Positions 51,133-61,100 of a stretch of DNA of 64,000 nucleotides are shown piece by piece. The stretch lies in contig JBFFWQ010000001.1 in the NCBI GenBank assembly GCA_041570195.1, forward strand, positions 1 through 64,000, read 5' to 3'. The notes beneath the pieces were generated by a model. That model worked only from the letters and a program-made list of their open reading frames with translations. It ran no database searches and had not been told where the DNA came from. How positions within the stretch are numbered: the stretch's first letter is position 1; every line of letters begins with the position of its first letter. The position numbers were made by a program, and so were the translations under genes. This DNA comes from UBA11865 sp041570195 (GTDB lineage Bacteria > Chloroflexota > Anaerolineae > Promineifilales > Promineifilaceae).

Positions 51133-51402
51133 TTACCTGCGCAAACCGAGCCTTTCAAGGATAGCCCGGTAACGCTCTGGGTGATTTCTACGCAAATAGG
51201 CCAGAAGACGACGGCGCTTACCAACTAGCATTAACAGACCACGACGCGAGCTTTCATCATGTTTGTGATCAGCCAGGTGTTCCTGCAACTGCTTGATGCG
51301 CCGATCAAAGAGCGCTATTTGCACTTCAGGCGAACCAGTGTCGCCAGGATGTGTCGCAAATTCCTCAATAATATCGGACTTCTCTGCCACTGTTAACGGC
51401 AT
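51133..51402 (-). CDS. rpsO: 30S ribosomal protein S15
   Basis: 89 residues, exact family length. The S15 signature THPGDTGSPEVQIALFDRRI is followed by LQEHLADHKHDESSRRGLLMLVGKRRRLLAYLRR (in part). It binds 16S rRNA at the central domain. AAGGAG precedes the ATG. It stands upstream of pnp, the arrangement seen in many bacteria. Confidence 0.99.
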   Translation of the reverse strand: MPLTVAEKSDIIEEFATHPGDTGSPEVQIALFDRRIKQLQEHLADHKHDESSRRGLLMLVGKRRRLLAYLRRNHPERYRAILERLGLRR

Positions 51403-51557
51403 ATTTAATACTCCTTCAAAGAAACTGCCCGACGGGCCGCCGCGCCGAAAGCGTCGAACCCTCGAGCAACAATGATTATAGCTAACTCACCTGCGGCGCG
51501 CCAATCGGCACTGAGTCATGCTTGCCGACCAAATTGTTTTTACATAAACTAGCGAGC

Positions 51558-52601
51558 ATGGACAGAATTGATTTTCGATCAGATACTGTAACTTGGCCAA
51601 CTCCAGCGATGAGGGAAGCTATGATGGAGGCCCGCATCGGGGATGACGTCTATGGCGAAGATCCTACGGTCAACGAACTCGAGACAGTAGCGGCTGACCT
51701 GGTTGGTAAGGAAGCAGGGCTGTTTGTCGTTAGCGGTACAATGGGCAATCTCACAGGTATCCTCGCTCAGGCGACCCGCGGCGAGCAAGTGCTTTTGGGC
51801 AATGACGCCCATTGTTTTAGGAGTGAAGCTGGCAGCCTGTCCGCACTTGGCGGTGTCGTAACTAGAACGCTTCAGACAGATTTCATGGGTCGCATGGGCG
51901 TGGAAGACCTCGAGCATGCCATCAGCCCTGATGACCCGCACTATCCACGCAGCCGTCTGATCGCGGTTGAGAATTCATATGGCGCTAAGCAGGGTAGGCC
52001 AATACCTACGGACTATTTCGCCGAGATTCGGGTATGTGCCGACAGGCATGACCTGTCGATTCATCTAGACGGCGCTAGATTATTCAATTCAGCAGTGGCG
52101 CTGGGCGTTGAGGCGTCCGAAATCACCCGATATGTTGATAGCGTCAGCTTCTGTCTGAGTAAAGGTCTGTGTGCGCCAGCAGGATCAGTGGTTTGTGGTT
52201 CGACCGCATTCATAAAGGAGGCGAGACGAATTCGCAAGGCGCTCGGAGGGGGAATGCGCCAGGCTGGAATTCTAGCCGCCGCTGGAATCGTGGCCCTTGA
52301 GGAGATGATTGATCGGCTGGCAGAGGATCATGAGAATGCCAGGAGGTTGGCAATGGGGTTGGCGGCCATACCTGAGATCGAGCTGAATCCAGAGGACATC
52401 CAAACCAACATCATATTCTTTGAGCTGTCAGATGATGTTCCTTGGACGGCTGCTGACATTGCTCGCAAGTTGCGAGACGACGGCCAAGTGCTGATTGGAG
52501 TCAAAGGCGAGCGCGGCTTTCGGGCGGTCACTCACTTCTGGGTGGGTTCGAACGAGGTCGAAGAACTGCTCGGCCAGCTAAGATTGGCATTGGCAGGTTG
52601 A
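51558..52601 (+). CDS. Low-specificity L-threonine aldolase
   Basis: 347 residues from ATG 51558. An upstream in-frame start (51522) would add 12 residues unlike the family. It is a fold-type I PLP enzyme. IDFRSDTVTWPTPAMREAM and GDDVYGEDPTVNELE open the protein, and LDGARLFN lies in the middle. SFCLSKGLCAPAGSVVCG holds the PLP lysine (about 200). It cleaves threonine or allo-threonine to glycine and acetaldehyde. No operon partner is evident. Confidence 0.93.
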   Translation: MDRIDFRSDTVTWPTPAMREAMMEARIGDDVYGEDPTVNELETVAADLVGKEAGLFVVSGTMGNLTGILAQATRGEQVLLGNDAHCFRSEAGSLSALGGVVTRTLQTDFMGRMGVEDLEHAISPDDPHYPRSRLIAVENSYGAKQGRPIPTDYFAEIRVCADRHDLSIHLDGARLFNSAVALGVEASEITRYVDSVSFCLSKGLCAPAGSVVCGSTAFIKEARRIRKALGGGMRQAGILAAAGIVALEEMIDRLAEDHENARRLAMGLAAIPEIELNPEDIQTNIIFFELSDDVPWTAADIARKLRDDGQVLIGVKGERGFRAVTHFWVGSNEVEELLGQLRLALAG

Positions 52602-52686
52602 TCGTTGGGCTGGCCTACAGGCGGTTAGGGCGCGGCCTGACGTGCAAACTAAGGTTGGTCGCTGAGAATCCGGCCCGGAGAGAATC

Positions 52687-55600
52687 ATGACAAGTATGGT
52701 CGGCCAGATAATTGGACACTATCGCGTTGACAGCTTCATCGGCGATGGGGGGATGGGGACCGCCTACAAAGCCTATGATTTGAGGCTTGAACGGCCCGTG
52801 GCAATCAAGGTGATGCATGCGCACCTTGCCCGTCAGGACGAATTCAGAGCTCGCTTGTCAATTGAAGCAAAGACGGCGGCCCAGCTCGATCATGCTTCCA
52901 TCGTCAACGTGTACGAGTTGGGTGAGCAAGGGACCCAGCTGTACCTGGTTATGGAGTATATCGGCGGGGGTAGCCTGCGCGAGCATCTTCAACGACTTCA
53001 AACGCGTAAACGATTCTTGCCAATCGATCAGGCATTGCAAATCGGCCTGCAAATCGCCGAGGCCCTTGATTATGCTCATCAACGGGGCGTCATTCATCGG
53101 GACGTGAAGCCTGGGAATATCATTCTCAAGCAATTGGCCAGGCCGGATCGGCCACACGAATATCCGTTCAGGGCGGTTCTGACTGATTTTGGCTTGGTCA
53201 AGCTGCTGGACGGCGAATCGATAACGAGGAGTGGGACTACGTGGGGCACGCCGGCCTATATGTCGCCTGAGCAGTGCGAGGGACGCCAGCTTGGCGGTCG
53301 GAGTGACTTGTATTCACTTGGAGTCGTCCTGTATGAGTTGGCCACCAGTCGACTTCCGTTCAAGTTTCAATCCTTATCTGAGGCGATTGCCATACACCGG
53401 CGTGGCTTAATGCCCAAACCCGCTGCAGAACTGCGCGGCGATTTGCCTCAAGTAGTTGTCGATTTGTTGAAAAAATCGTTGGCTAAAGATCCCCGGCAGC
53501 GCTTTGGATCCGGGCAAGAGATGGCCCGGGCACTGGCAGCCGCACTTGACGTGGTGTGGGGGCGGTCGACCAGCAGCAGCGCACCCCTGTTTCATGACCC
53601 TGCCGCAGGTGAAAAAGCGCGACCCGATGGCGATTACCAGTTGCGAATCATGGCCCCCGACCAGGACGAGAGGGTCGACACACTTGATGGACTGGAAGTC
53701 ACAATAGGACGAGATGAGAGTAGCGGTATAGTTCTCCAGGACGACCGGATCTCGCGCACGCACGCGAGACTCACCTGGAACGAAGGCAATTGGGTACTGG
53801 CGGATCTGGGCGGTCTCAACGGTACGTGGCTTGAGGAACAACGGCTTATAGCTGGTGAGGCTGTACCTCTGCCTGTAGGCGCTGCTTTTCGTGTCGGACC
53901 TTTTTTGTTGCGACTAGAGTTGGGCGGCCTGGCAAGTGAGTTAGCTGCAGGCACAAACCGCGAAGAGGACGCCCTGTTGCCGCTGGTCGACCAGAACGGA
54001 CCGTTGCGGATGGTGCTGGCCCGTCAACAAGTGACGGTGGTGCCTGGCCATAACACCGAGTTAAAGGTTTCTATCCTCAACAGCAGCTCCATGACGGACA
54101 GAGTGCGCTTGCAGATACGGGGCGTGCCGGATGAATGGGTTCGCTTGCCATCGAGCGATAGCCAGATCGGGCCAGGTCAGCGGCTCGAATTGACGATAGT
54201 CTGGCAGCTGCCGCGAAAGATCGGTATCCCGGTTGGCCGGCAGCGATTCCGGGTGGAGGTAGTCTCGCAGAGGAACCAAGGGTTGATCCCGGCAGCAAGC
54301 GGCACCCTTTCTGTCGAGCCATTCGAGGTGATAACGGTCTCTATGGATCCGCGTTCTTTCGTCCTGCCCGGGATCGTTGAACTCGAGATCGGCAACCAGG
54401 GCAATGCAACGGCCGAAGTCAGCATCGTCGGCCGGGACAGCCGGGATGAGATCCAATTCCGTGGCGAGAGCGGTCACGTAACTATTCGTCCAGGCCATCT
54501 GGCGCTAGTCGGCATCGAGATGAAAGCTCGCGGACGGGCCCTCCTTGGCGAACTAAAGATCATTGATTTCTCAGTGATAGTTGGATCGCGACGAGGAACG
54601 CGACAAGAGATAGCCGGGCAGGCAGAAAGCAAGCCATACTTGCAGACCGGCTTTGTATATTTGGCTGCATTCGTGCTGGTTTTTCTTTGCGTTATCTTGA
54701 CACTCATGCTGCTAATTCCGTTTGACCGCCCTAATCAGGATATGACGTCAACGGCAGCGGTTGCGCTAAACGCCACGCTTCAGGCTCAGGCCAGCCCTAT
54801 GACTACGTCGACTTTGCCCATAGTTGGGACGACGGCACCAGCCGCAACTGCGACACCCTCTATCTTGATTGACAGTGACGGCGACGGCCTAAGTGACGAT
54901 CAGGAATTGTCACTCGGAACAAACCCGGACAGCCCAGACACCGATGGGGATAGCTTGTCAGATGGTGACGAGGCCTTGATCCGGGCGACCGATCCGCTGA
55001 ATAAGGACACAGACAACGATATTTTGTCGGACGGTGATGAGGTCAACCTATACGGTACGAGCCCGTTGATGGCAGATACCGACGGAGACGGCGTGAATGA
55101 TGGCGTCGAAGCTGCATCGCAAACTGATCCGCTGGACCCATTTGACCCGCTGCCGACCGCCACGCCAACACTTATTCTGCCCACTAATACGCCGACGCCA
55201 GTGCCGCCCACGGCGACGGCTACGGCCACGTCAACTAGTACGCCTACTGCTACTGCAACGGCGACCGCGACGGCGACTGAGAGCCCGACCGAAACTGCCA
55301 CCGCCACGGCGACTGCGACAGCCGCCGTGGGCTTCGAGGTTAGCTGCAGCAGCAGCCTGCCAAACCTGGATGGACTTGTCTCGCCCGGGGAGTGGGGAAG
55401 CACACCGACGTTTTCGTTCGCGGCCGGGACCGATGCGGCCTGGCTCGTTGACGGATATGTGACCTGGGTGACCGATCAACTTTTCATGGCATTTGTCGTC
55501 GACGACGATGGTACAGCGGCCATCGAGTCTCTTTCAGTCTTCGTCGACGTCGACGGAAACGCTGGAAACATCAACGATTCAGACCGGGCATACCGCATCG

Positions 55601-55899
55601 GCCGGGACGAACGCCTCAGCACTGGCGTCGTCGACGACTCTGGGCCGGGCGGTTCTAGCTGGAATTGGGTAGCCGTCAACGAGAATTGGGTGGCGCAAAG
55701 TGGCGACGGCCCAATCGGGCAGTGGATGCTGGAGCTAAGGATTAATGCGGCCCTGGACGCTCCGCAACTCCTCGCCGGTGGGCCGTTCGGCCTTATGATA
55801 AGCCTGGGCGACGATGGCAGCCAAGGTAGTTGGCCTGAGGGCGGCCAAGCGCTAGAGCCAAACACCTGGCAACGAGTTAGCAGCGATTTGTGCGATTGA
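52687..55899 (+). CDS. Transmembrane Ser/Thr kinase with FHA domain, calcium-type repeats and an extracellular domain
   Basis: 1070 residues, ATG six bases after GGAG. The kinase domain (about 14-285) has GDGGMGTAYKA, AIKVM, VIHRDVKPGN and TDFGLVK, all intact. An FHA phosphothreonine-binding domain follows (about 330-410; IGRDESSGIVLQDDRISRTHARL, in part). Next are beta-rich domains and one membrane span (about 655-678). Outside lie three or four thrombospondin-3-like DSDGDGLSDxxE repeats (about 729-812). A Thr/Ala-rich linker (about 817-880) and a C-terminal sugar- or ligand-binding-like domain (about 885-1070; DGLVSPGEW) complete it. It probably senses a surface ligand and phosphorylates cytoplasmic targets. 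The kinase-own FHA may bind its autophosphorylated form. Confidence 0.92.
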   Translation: MTSMVGQIIGHYRVDSFIGDGGMGTAYKAYDLRLERPVAIKVMHAHLARQDEFRARLSIEAKTAAQLDHASIVNVYELGEQGTQLYLVMEYIGGGSLREHLQRLQTRKRFLPIDQALQIGLQIAEALDYAHQRGVIHRDVKPGNIILKQLARPDRPHEYPFRAVLTDFGLVKLLDGESITRSGTTWGTPAYMSPEQCEGRQLGGRSDLYSLGVVLYELATSRLPFKFQSLSEAIAIHRRGLMPKPAAELRGDLPQVVVDLLKKSLAKDPRQRFGSGQEMARALAAALDVVWGRSTSSSAPLFHDPAAGEKARPDGDYQLRIMAPDQDERVDTLDGLEVTIGRDESSGIVLQDDRISRTHARLTWNEGNWVLADLGGLNGTWLEEQRLIAGEAVPLPVGAAFRVGPFLLRLELGGLASELAAGTNREEDALLPLVDQNGPLRMVLARQQVTVVPGHNTELKVSILNSSSMTDRVRLQIRGVPDEWVRLPSSDSQIGPGQRLELTIVWQLPRKIGIPVGRQRFRVEVVSQRNQGLIPAASGTLSVEPFEVITVSMDPRSFVLPGIVELEIGNQGNATAEVSIVGRDSRDEIQFRGESGHVTIRPGHLALVGIEMKARGRALLGELKIIDFSVIVGSRRGTRQEIAGQAESKPYLQTGFVYLAAFVLVFLCVILTLMLLIPFDRPNQDMTSTAAVALNATLQAQASPMTTSTLPIVGTTAPAATATPSILIDSDGDGLSDDQELSLGTNPDSPDTDGDSLSDGDEALIRATDPLNKDTDNDILSDGDEVNLYGTSPLMADTDGDGVNDGVEAASQTDPLDPFDPLPTATPTLILPTNTPTPVPPTATATATSTSTPTATATATATATESPTETATATATATAAVGFEVSCSSSLPNLDGLVSPGEWGSTPTFSFAAGTDAAWLVDGYVTWVTDQLFMAFVVDDDGTAAIESLSVFVDVDGNAGNINDSDRAYRIGRDERLSTGVVDDSGPGGSSWNWVAVNENWVAQSGDGPIGQWMLELRINAALDAPQLLAGGPFGLMISLGDDGSQGSWPEGGQALEPNTWQRVSSDLCD

Positions 55900-55934
55900 G
55901 CAACTCAGGTACTGGACCGGATCAAGTCTTTCCC

Positions 55935-57455
55935 TCAGCTGCCGACATGCAAATGGCAGTACATCTCGCCAGGCCTGGCACGGTTTTTGCATTGGCGGTC
56001 GTTTTGCGTTTGACCCTGACAGCGCTGATCAACCTGAGATTGCTGTAGCTGGGCATCGGCTTGACGTGCCCAGGTGACCAGTTGCATCAGGCTGTCAAAC
56101 TCGACATGGACAGCTTCCACGATGGATTCTGGATCGGGTGTTAGGCCTGCGTCGCTCGCGATACCAACCAGAACTTCGCCGGCGTAGCTCAGGATGCTTA
56201 CACCCAGACCCAGGCGACCTGACTGGGGCACCCAGAACATGATGCCTTTGATGGGCTTACCGGCGAAGTACCGGACTTCCTTCGGGCCGGGCACATTGGT
56301 CATGACGGCCGTTGCTTTCTTCTCGAAAATGGACACGACGATGTCTTCGACTTGAGGCCCGGTCGCCCCTATGGCGTTCAAGATGCCATAGGTTACCAGC
56401 GCTTCGGGCGTTCCTTTGATCGCGTCCATGCGGCGTTTGAGCTCGCGCAAGCGGTCCAATGGATCATCGATACCGATGGGCAGCGATAGAAAGACCAGCC
56501 CGAAGGCATTACCTAATTTGATCGGTTCGTCGGGCGGCCGAAGATTGACCGGCACCACAGCTCGAAGATTCAGGCCGCCGACGGTTTCTCCACGGCTACG
56601 CAAATAACGTCCCAGCGCTCCGGCCACGGCCGTTAGCAAGACATCGTTGACGGTGCCGCCAGTTACGCGACCAACGGCCTTGACATCCGCCAAAGGAATA
56701 GGCAGTGACCAGGCGCATCTCTTTTGTACGCCAAGCGAGCCTTTGAGCGGTGTTGGCGGGTCGGGACTCAGAAGCAGCAGGCTAGCCAGCGCGGCCGCGC
56801 CTTCAGCTCCCATCTTCATGGTCGCCTGTCTGCGACCACGATCGGCAATCACTTCCAGACCCTGGCTAATCAATCTTCCACCATAAGTCGCGGCGCTGGG
56901 TGTCCGAGTCGCTTCTCGCCTGGAGGAATGGCCGTCCTGGTCAGCCGCCTCCGGAGCGATACCATTCTGCACGTTGGGCGGGTCGTCGGTCAGTGAGAGT
57001 AGGACGCGCATCAGGGCAATGCCGTCCGCAATGCAATGGTGCAGCCGACACACCAAGGCGCAACCATCGCCAAAGCCTTCTACCAGATGAATTTGCCAAA
57101 GAGGCTTGCTGAAATCGAGCGGTGTGCTCATGAGATCATTCGTCAGTTTCTGCAAGGCGATTTGATTTCCTGGCGAAGGCAGCGCAATTTGATGAAGATG
57201 CGCGCTAACGTCAAAGTGGGGATCATCAACCCAGAACGGCGCCATGAAGTTCAGCGGGGGCCGAAGAACCTTCTGTCGGAATCGGCGGAACTTCAGTAGA
57301 CGGGTTTCGATCAAGACCCTCAGTTCCCCTAGATCGATGGGCTCGTCGAACATGAAGATCCCGCTGATCATCATCAAGTTGGTCGGATCTTCCATGCGCA
57401 GCCATGCCGTATCGACCGGTGACAGCCGGTTCTTCATTATTCTGGAACGTAGCAT
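55935..57455 (-). CDS. Wax ester synthase/diacylglycerol acyltransferase (WS/DGAT) with C-terminal Cys/His motif
   Basis: 506 residues, ATG six bases after AGGAGGTG. The acyltransferase motif HHCIADG (HHxxxDG, about 138-144) is intact. NDVLLTAVAGALGRYL and the C-terminal NVPGPKEVRYFAGKPI are typical of bacterial WS/DGAT. The enzyme joins acyl-CoA to fatty alcohol or diacylglycerol to make storage lipid. The last ~30 residues are unusual: RCQGQTQNDRQCKNRAR followed by YCHLHV. This C-x8-C...C-x-H pattern resembles small DUF5763-type zinc motifs. It may tether the enzyme to lipid bodies or a partner; that is inference. Confidence 0.9.
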   Translation of the reverse strand: MLRSRIMKNRLSPVDTAWLRMEDPTNLMMISGIFMFDEPIDLGELRVLIETRLLKFRRFRQKVLRPPLNFMAPFWVDDPHFDVSAHLHQIALPSPGNQIALQKLTNDLMSTPLDFSKPLWQIHLVEGFGDGCALVCRLHHCIADGIALMRVLLSLTDDPPNVQNGIAPEAADQDGHSSRREATRTPSAATYGGRLISQGLEVIADRGRRQATMKMGAEGAAALASLLLLSPDPPTPLKGSLGVQKRCAWSLPIPLADVKAVGRVTGGTVNDVLLTAVAGALGRYLRSRGETVGGLNLRAVVPVNLRPPDEPIKLGNAFGLVFLSLPIGIDDPLDRLRELKRRMDAIKGTPEALVTYGILNAIGATGPQVEDIVVSIFEKKATAVMTNVPGPKEVRYFAGKPIKGIMFWVPQSGRLGLGVSILSYAGEVLVGIASDAGLTPDPESIVEAVHVEFDSLMQLVTWARQADAQLQQSQVDQRCQGQTQNDRQCKNRARPGEMYCHLHVGS

Positions 57456-57716
57456 AGGCCCACCTCCTAGCTAAAAGGCGCCAACAAATCTAGCCGATTG
57501 TAGAGTGGACTATGGGGTTTGGCAATAGCTGCAGGTTCAAGGAGTACCGGTTTACCGGCTCAGCTAGACCGGGCAGCGATAGTTGCGCCTGCATGTGTTA
57601 CGCAACTAGCCAGGATCAAGTTGTGCTGTAGAATTTAGACGGGTTGGCGAGGTGTCAGGCATCATGAGCGCACCGTACTTCACCGTGATTCTTGATCCAG
57701 TCTGAAGTGATATTCT

Positions 57717-58187
57717 ATGTCAGAAAAGACGTTGGCGATGCTTGTTCTCGATGGACAGAATGTGCCCTACCAGGTGAGCCGCTACGCTCCCTCGCTGCAC
57801 GATGCTGTGGAAATCGCACAACAGATTGGCGTGGAGCCCGGCAAGGTATTCAAAACTCTCGTGGTAACCCGGTCTGCAGGGAAGCCGTTTCTGGTCATGG
57901 TGGCTGCAGACAAGCAGCTTGACTTGAAGAAGATGGCCCAGGCGGTCGGCGAGAAGAAAGTGAAAATGGCTAGCCAGCGTGACGCTGAGAAGATGACCGG
58001 CCTGCATGTTGGTGGCATTTCTGCCCTAGCGCTGCAGAATCGCGGGTTCGCTGTATGCCTGGACTGCGACGCGGAAAACTTCGAAAGAATACATATTAGC
58101 GCCGGCAAACGCGGAGTTCAACTGGAAGTCCCCGTAGATGACCTGATTCGAATCACATCGTGCCGGGTTATGGCTGTGTCGCGCTAA
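57717..58187 (+). CDS. ybaK: Cys-tRNA(Pro)/Cys-tRNA(Cys) deacylase, YbaK/EbsC family
   Basis: 156 residues, full length. It carries ALDGQNVPYQVSRYAP-like opening (LDGQNVPYQVSRYA), VEPGKVFKTLVV with the catalytic Lys region, KKVKMASQRDAEKMTGLHVGGISAL (in part) and the closing strand RGVQLEVPVDDLIRIT. It hydrolyses cysteine wrongly attached to tRNA-Pro. The stop overlaps the subtilase stop region on the other strand by four bases. Confidence 0.93.
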   Translation: MSEKTLAMLVLDGQNVPYQVSRYAPSLHDAVEIAQQIGVEPGKVFKTLVVTRSAGKPFLVMVAADKQLDLKKMAQAVGEKKVKMASQRDAEKMTGLHVGGISALALQNRGFAVCLDCDAENFERIHISAGKRGVQLEVPVDDLIRITSCRVMAVSR

Positions 58188-61100
58188 GGTTTGCTCCTTA
58201 TCACAACTGGTAGATAGCTGGTAAGTGGCCTGAGCTCCAAGACCGTATCGACGACAACTGGATCGGTCATGCCATCCTCGAGGATCGCAGTTGCCGGCAG
58301 CCAAGCGGGCCTGGCCAAGAATGGCGTTTTCATGACCGTAGTGACCGTAACCGCCTCGCCAGGCTGAAGCAAACCATGCCAAGCCAACTGATTATCCGTC
58401 AACGTCACTTGACCTGGAGACGAACTAACTGTGCCGGTGAAGGGTGCAAGAGCTTCTGGCAGTTTCACGTTGGCATCGAGTGTTCCGGTCGCGTGCCCCT
58501 GGTTGAATAACTTGAGTTCAAATGTGACAGCTTGGCCAGGAGCCGCCACGCTGGGGAATACGCGAAATCGCGATGCCGTTGGATCTGGCGCTGCCAGCCA
58601 GAACGGAACCGTGCGCTCCAGGGTCAGATCGTGGTCCTCATAATAAATCTCTACCAGGTTCTCAATTCGTGTGCCCGGTGAAAGGCCTTCGAGCGGAACG
58701 GCGTCATATGCAATCCCATGTTGTCGACCAGGAGCCAGATGGCCACGCCAGGTAACCTGATGCTGGTTTGGGTCATATTCTGCACCACCGCTGATGGTTG
58801 CGGTGTCGATGTTCAAACTAAAGGGTAGCGAGTTTGTTACGACGACCATACTGCCGGGTCCGGCCGATGAATAACGCAGAGTGAGCGTGAAAGTGCGCGT
58901 GGCTGCAGGGAGCCCACTCCGCCTATCGACCTGGAGGGAGGACTCTCCCAGATCGCTGAGCCATCCAAGAATTCGATTCATGGACTTGGCCTGATTTGCG
59001 GCGGGCAAGGTCTCAAACGGCAGCCCCCAGAATACAGTGCGCCAGTTAGGACCAGAATTGGCCACGCCGGCCGCATAGCCCTGATTGTGCCATAAGGACA
59101 CGACGCCGTGCGGCGATGGCACCAGACCATCGCCGTTGTTATGATAGGGTCCATACTCCAATTGAAGTGGTCCCGCCAACTCCTGGAACGGCGAGCCGTA
59201 TTCGCCGCCATAGGCTATTGTAGGCGTTACCGATTCCGCGTAATCCAAGATTCCTAGATAATTCCTGGTTAAGGTGTTGGAGCGATGGTAGTAGAGATAA
59301 TCCTGGCTGGTCAGAAACAATCTTCCACCCTGGTCAAGGTAGGCAGCTAGGACCTTGCTCTCCTCGGTAGTGATCGGCCTGAACCAGTCGTAGCCGGTAT
59401 ACCACACGACGAAATCATAGGCGTTGAGCAGATCAAGAGGAGGGCTAGCCGGCGCAATGACTCTGGATTCGATCTCCCAGAAGTCAAAATCCAGACCAGC
59501 TGCGCTCATTGTCTCTTTGAATTCAGAAGCCTGATCGTACCAGCGGTCATCGTCTACCAGCAGAATATGCCCGGGGATCTTCAGACGAATATCCATAGCA
59601 TGTTCGTACTCAGGATAGTTTAGTGAGGTGGCCACCAGTCTGAGATTCTCGAGGCTGTCGAGCGGCGCTTCTGCAGGTACATCGATTTCCAGCACTGTCC
59701 AACCACTCTGACAGGGTCCCAGTTCCATCGTGTCGGTCATGATCTGGGTCGACCAGGATGGATCCGCGAATTCTAGCCCGATTGTGTCAGTCATTGTCTC
59801 GCTGAGATTGATAACCTGGATGGGATAGCTTCGGTGACCACCAGGTGGTGCGAAATCTTCGATTACCGGCTGGTCGAAAAGAACACCGACAACGGTCTCG
59901 GGTTGATCAAAGAAATCAAGCGTTCTAGCCACCAGATCGGCGCGTGTTAGAGGATCTTTGACATCTTGGAGCCCAAAACCGAAGTGTGCAAGGCGGAATG
60001 ATTCACATTGACCGGCAAGGAGGGCGCCCGCTCTACCATCTGCGTACCTGAGACCGACCTCGGTCAGTGCTCCGGGCCTGGGAACGCTTGCATCAGGCGC
60101 TATTTCTTGACCGTCGTCGTTTGTTTCTTCAAGGGCAAAATGCAGATCATCGAATACGGAACTCGGTTCACCGGCGAGCTCAAAAGGCGCTTCCGTTTTA
60201 CCGAGGTATCGACCGCGTAACTGTTTGTGCCACCAAACTTCATAATAAGCCCAGTATTCATCGATAGCGGCCGTATTCTGCCCGGCGACCAGCGCATTGC
60301 CGCCTTCGGCGAGATACTCTGAAAGAGCGGCACCGGCCCCAATCGCTCCTGGTGAGTCATTGGGCGCCGACCAGATGATCACCTCAAATTGCGACAGTAA
60401 CTCTAGCGTCGGCCGGTCGAGGAATGGATCGCGCACTGAAAGCTCAGAGTAAGAGTAGTCATTCTCTTGCAGTGCGGCGCCGTAGATATGCTCCTGGCTG
60501 TTTCCATACCATTGACCGCTGTCAATCAACAGGATGGTTGGCGCCGATGCCATCAGAATATCATGGACCGATTCTTCATTGGCTGAGACGGTGGTTCTTA
60601 ATCGCCCCAAGCGATGACCGCCAACCCAAGCTACGAGGTCGTGCTGGCCGGCAGGTAGTTCGACCTCGTAGCGGCCGTCCGTGCCAACTGGGATAGTCCA
60701 AGGAGCGCTATCGATCCGAACGTCACCCTTCAGTGGTAAGCCGGTATCGAGATCTAGCAGCCGCCCCGATATCTTTCCATGTGGCAGACGTTCTAAATTT
60801 ATGTCAAGTTCAGTATCATCGCCGTGACGGACAACAACTGCTGGATTGACATAGGGATCATAACCGTAGGCAGTGACTGCTACTCCATAGGTGCCTGATA
60901 TCAGATCGGCCGCGAAAGAGCCATCAGCAAGCGATGTGAAGCCAAGCTCAACACCGGCGGGCGTCGTGATGGTGATTGCCGTACCGGCCAGGGGCGCAGC
61001 GCCGTGTGCGACGCCATGCAACCGGCCAGCGGCCACAATCGACGAAAGCGCTGCATATGCGTCGACTTGCCCCCAGCCGTATGCATCGTTGGGCAGAACA

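Noticed and set aside
54900..55403. Minus-strand frame encoding long Val-Ala repeats
   Set aside because: It is the complement of the Thr/Ala linker and calcium repeats of the kinase. The repeat look comes from the coding strand.
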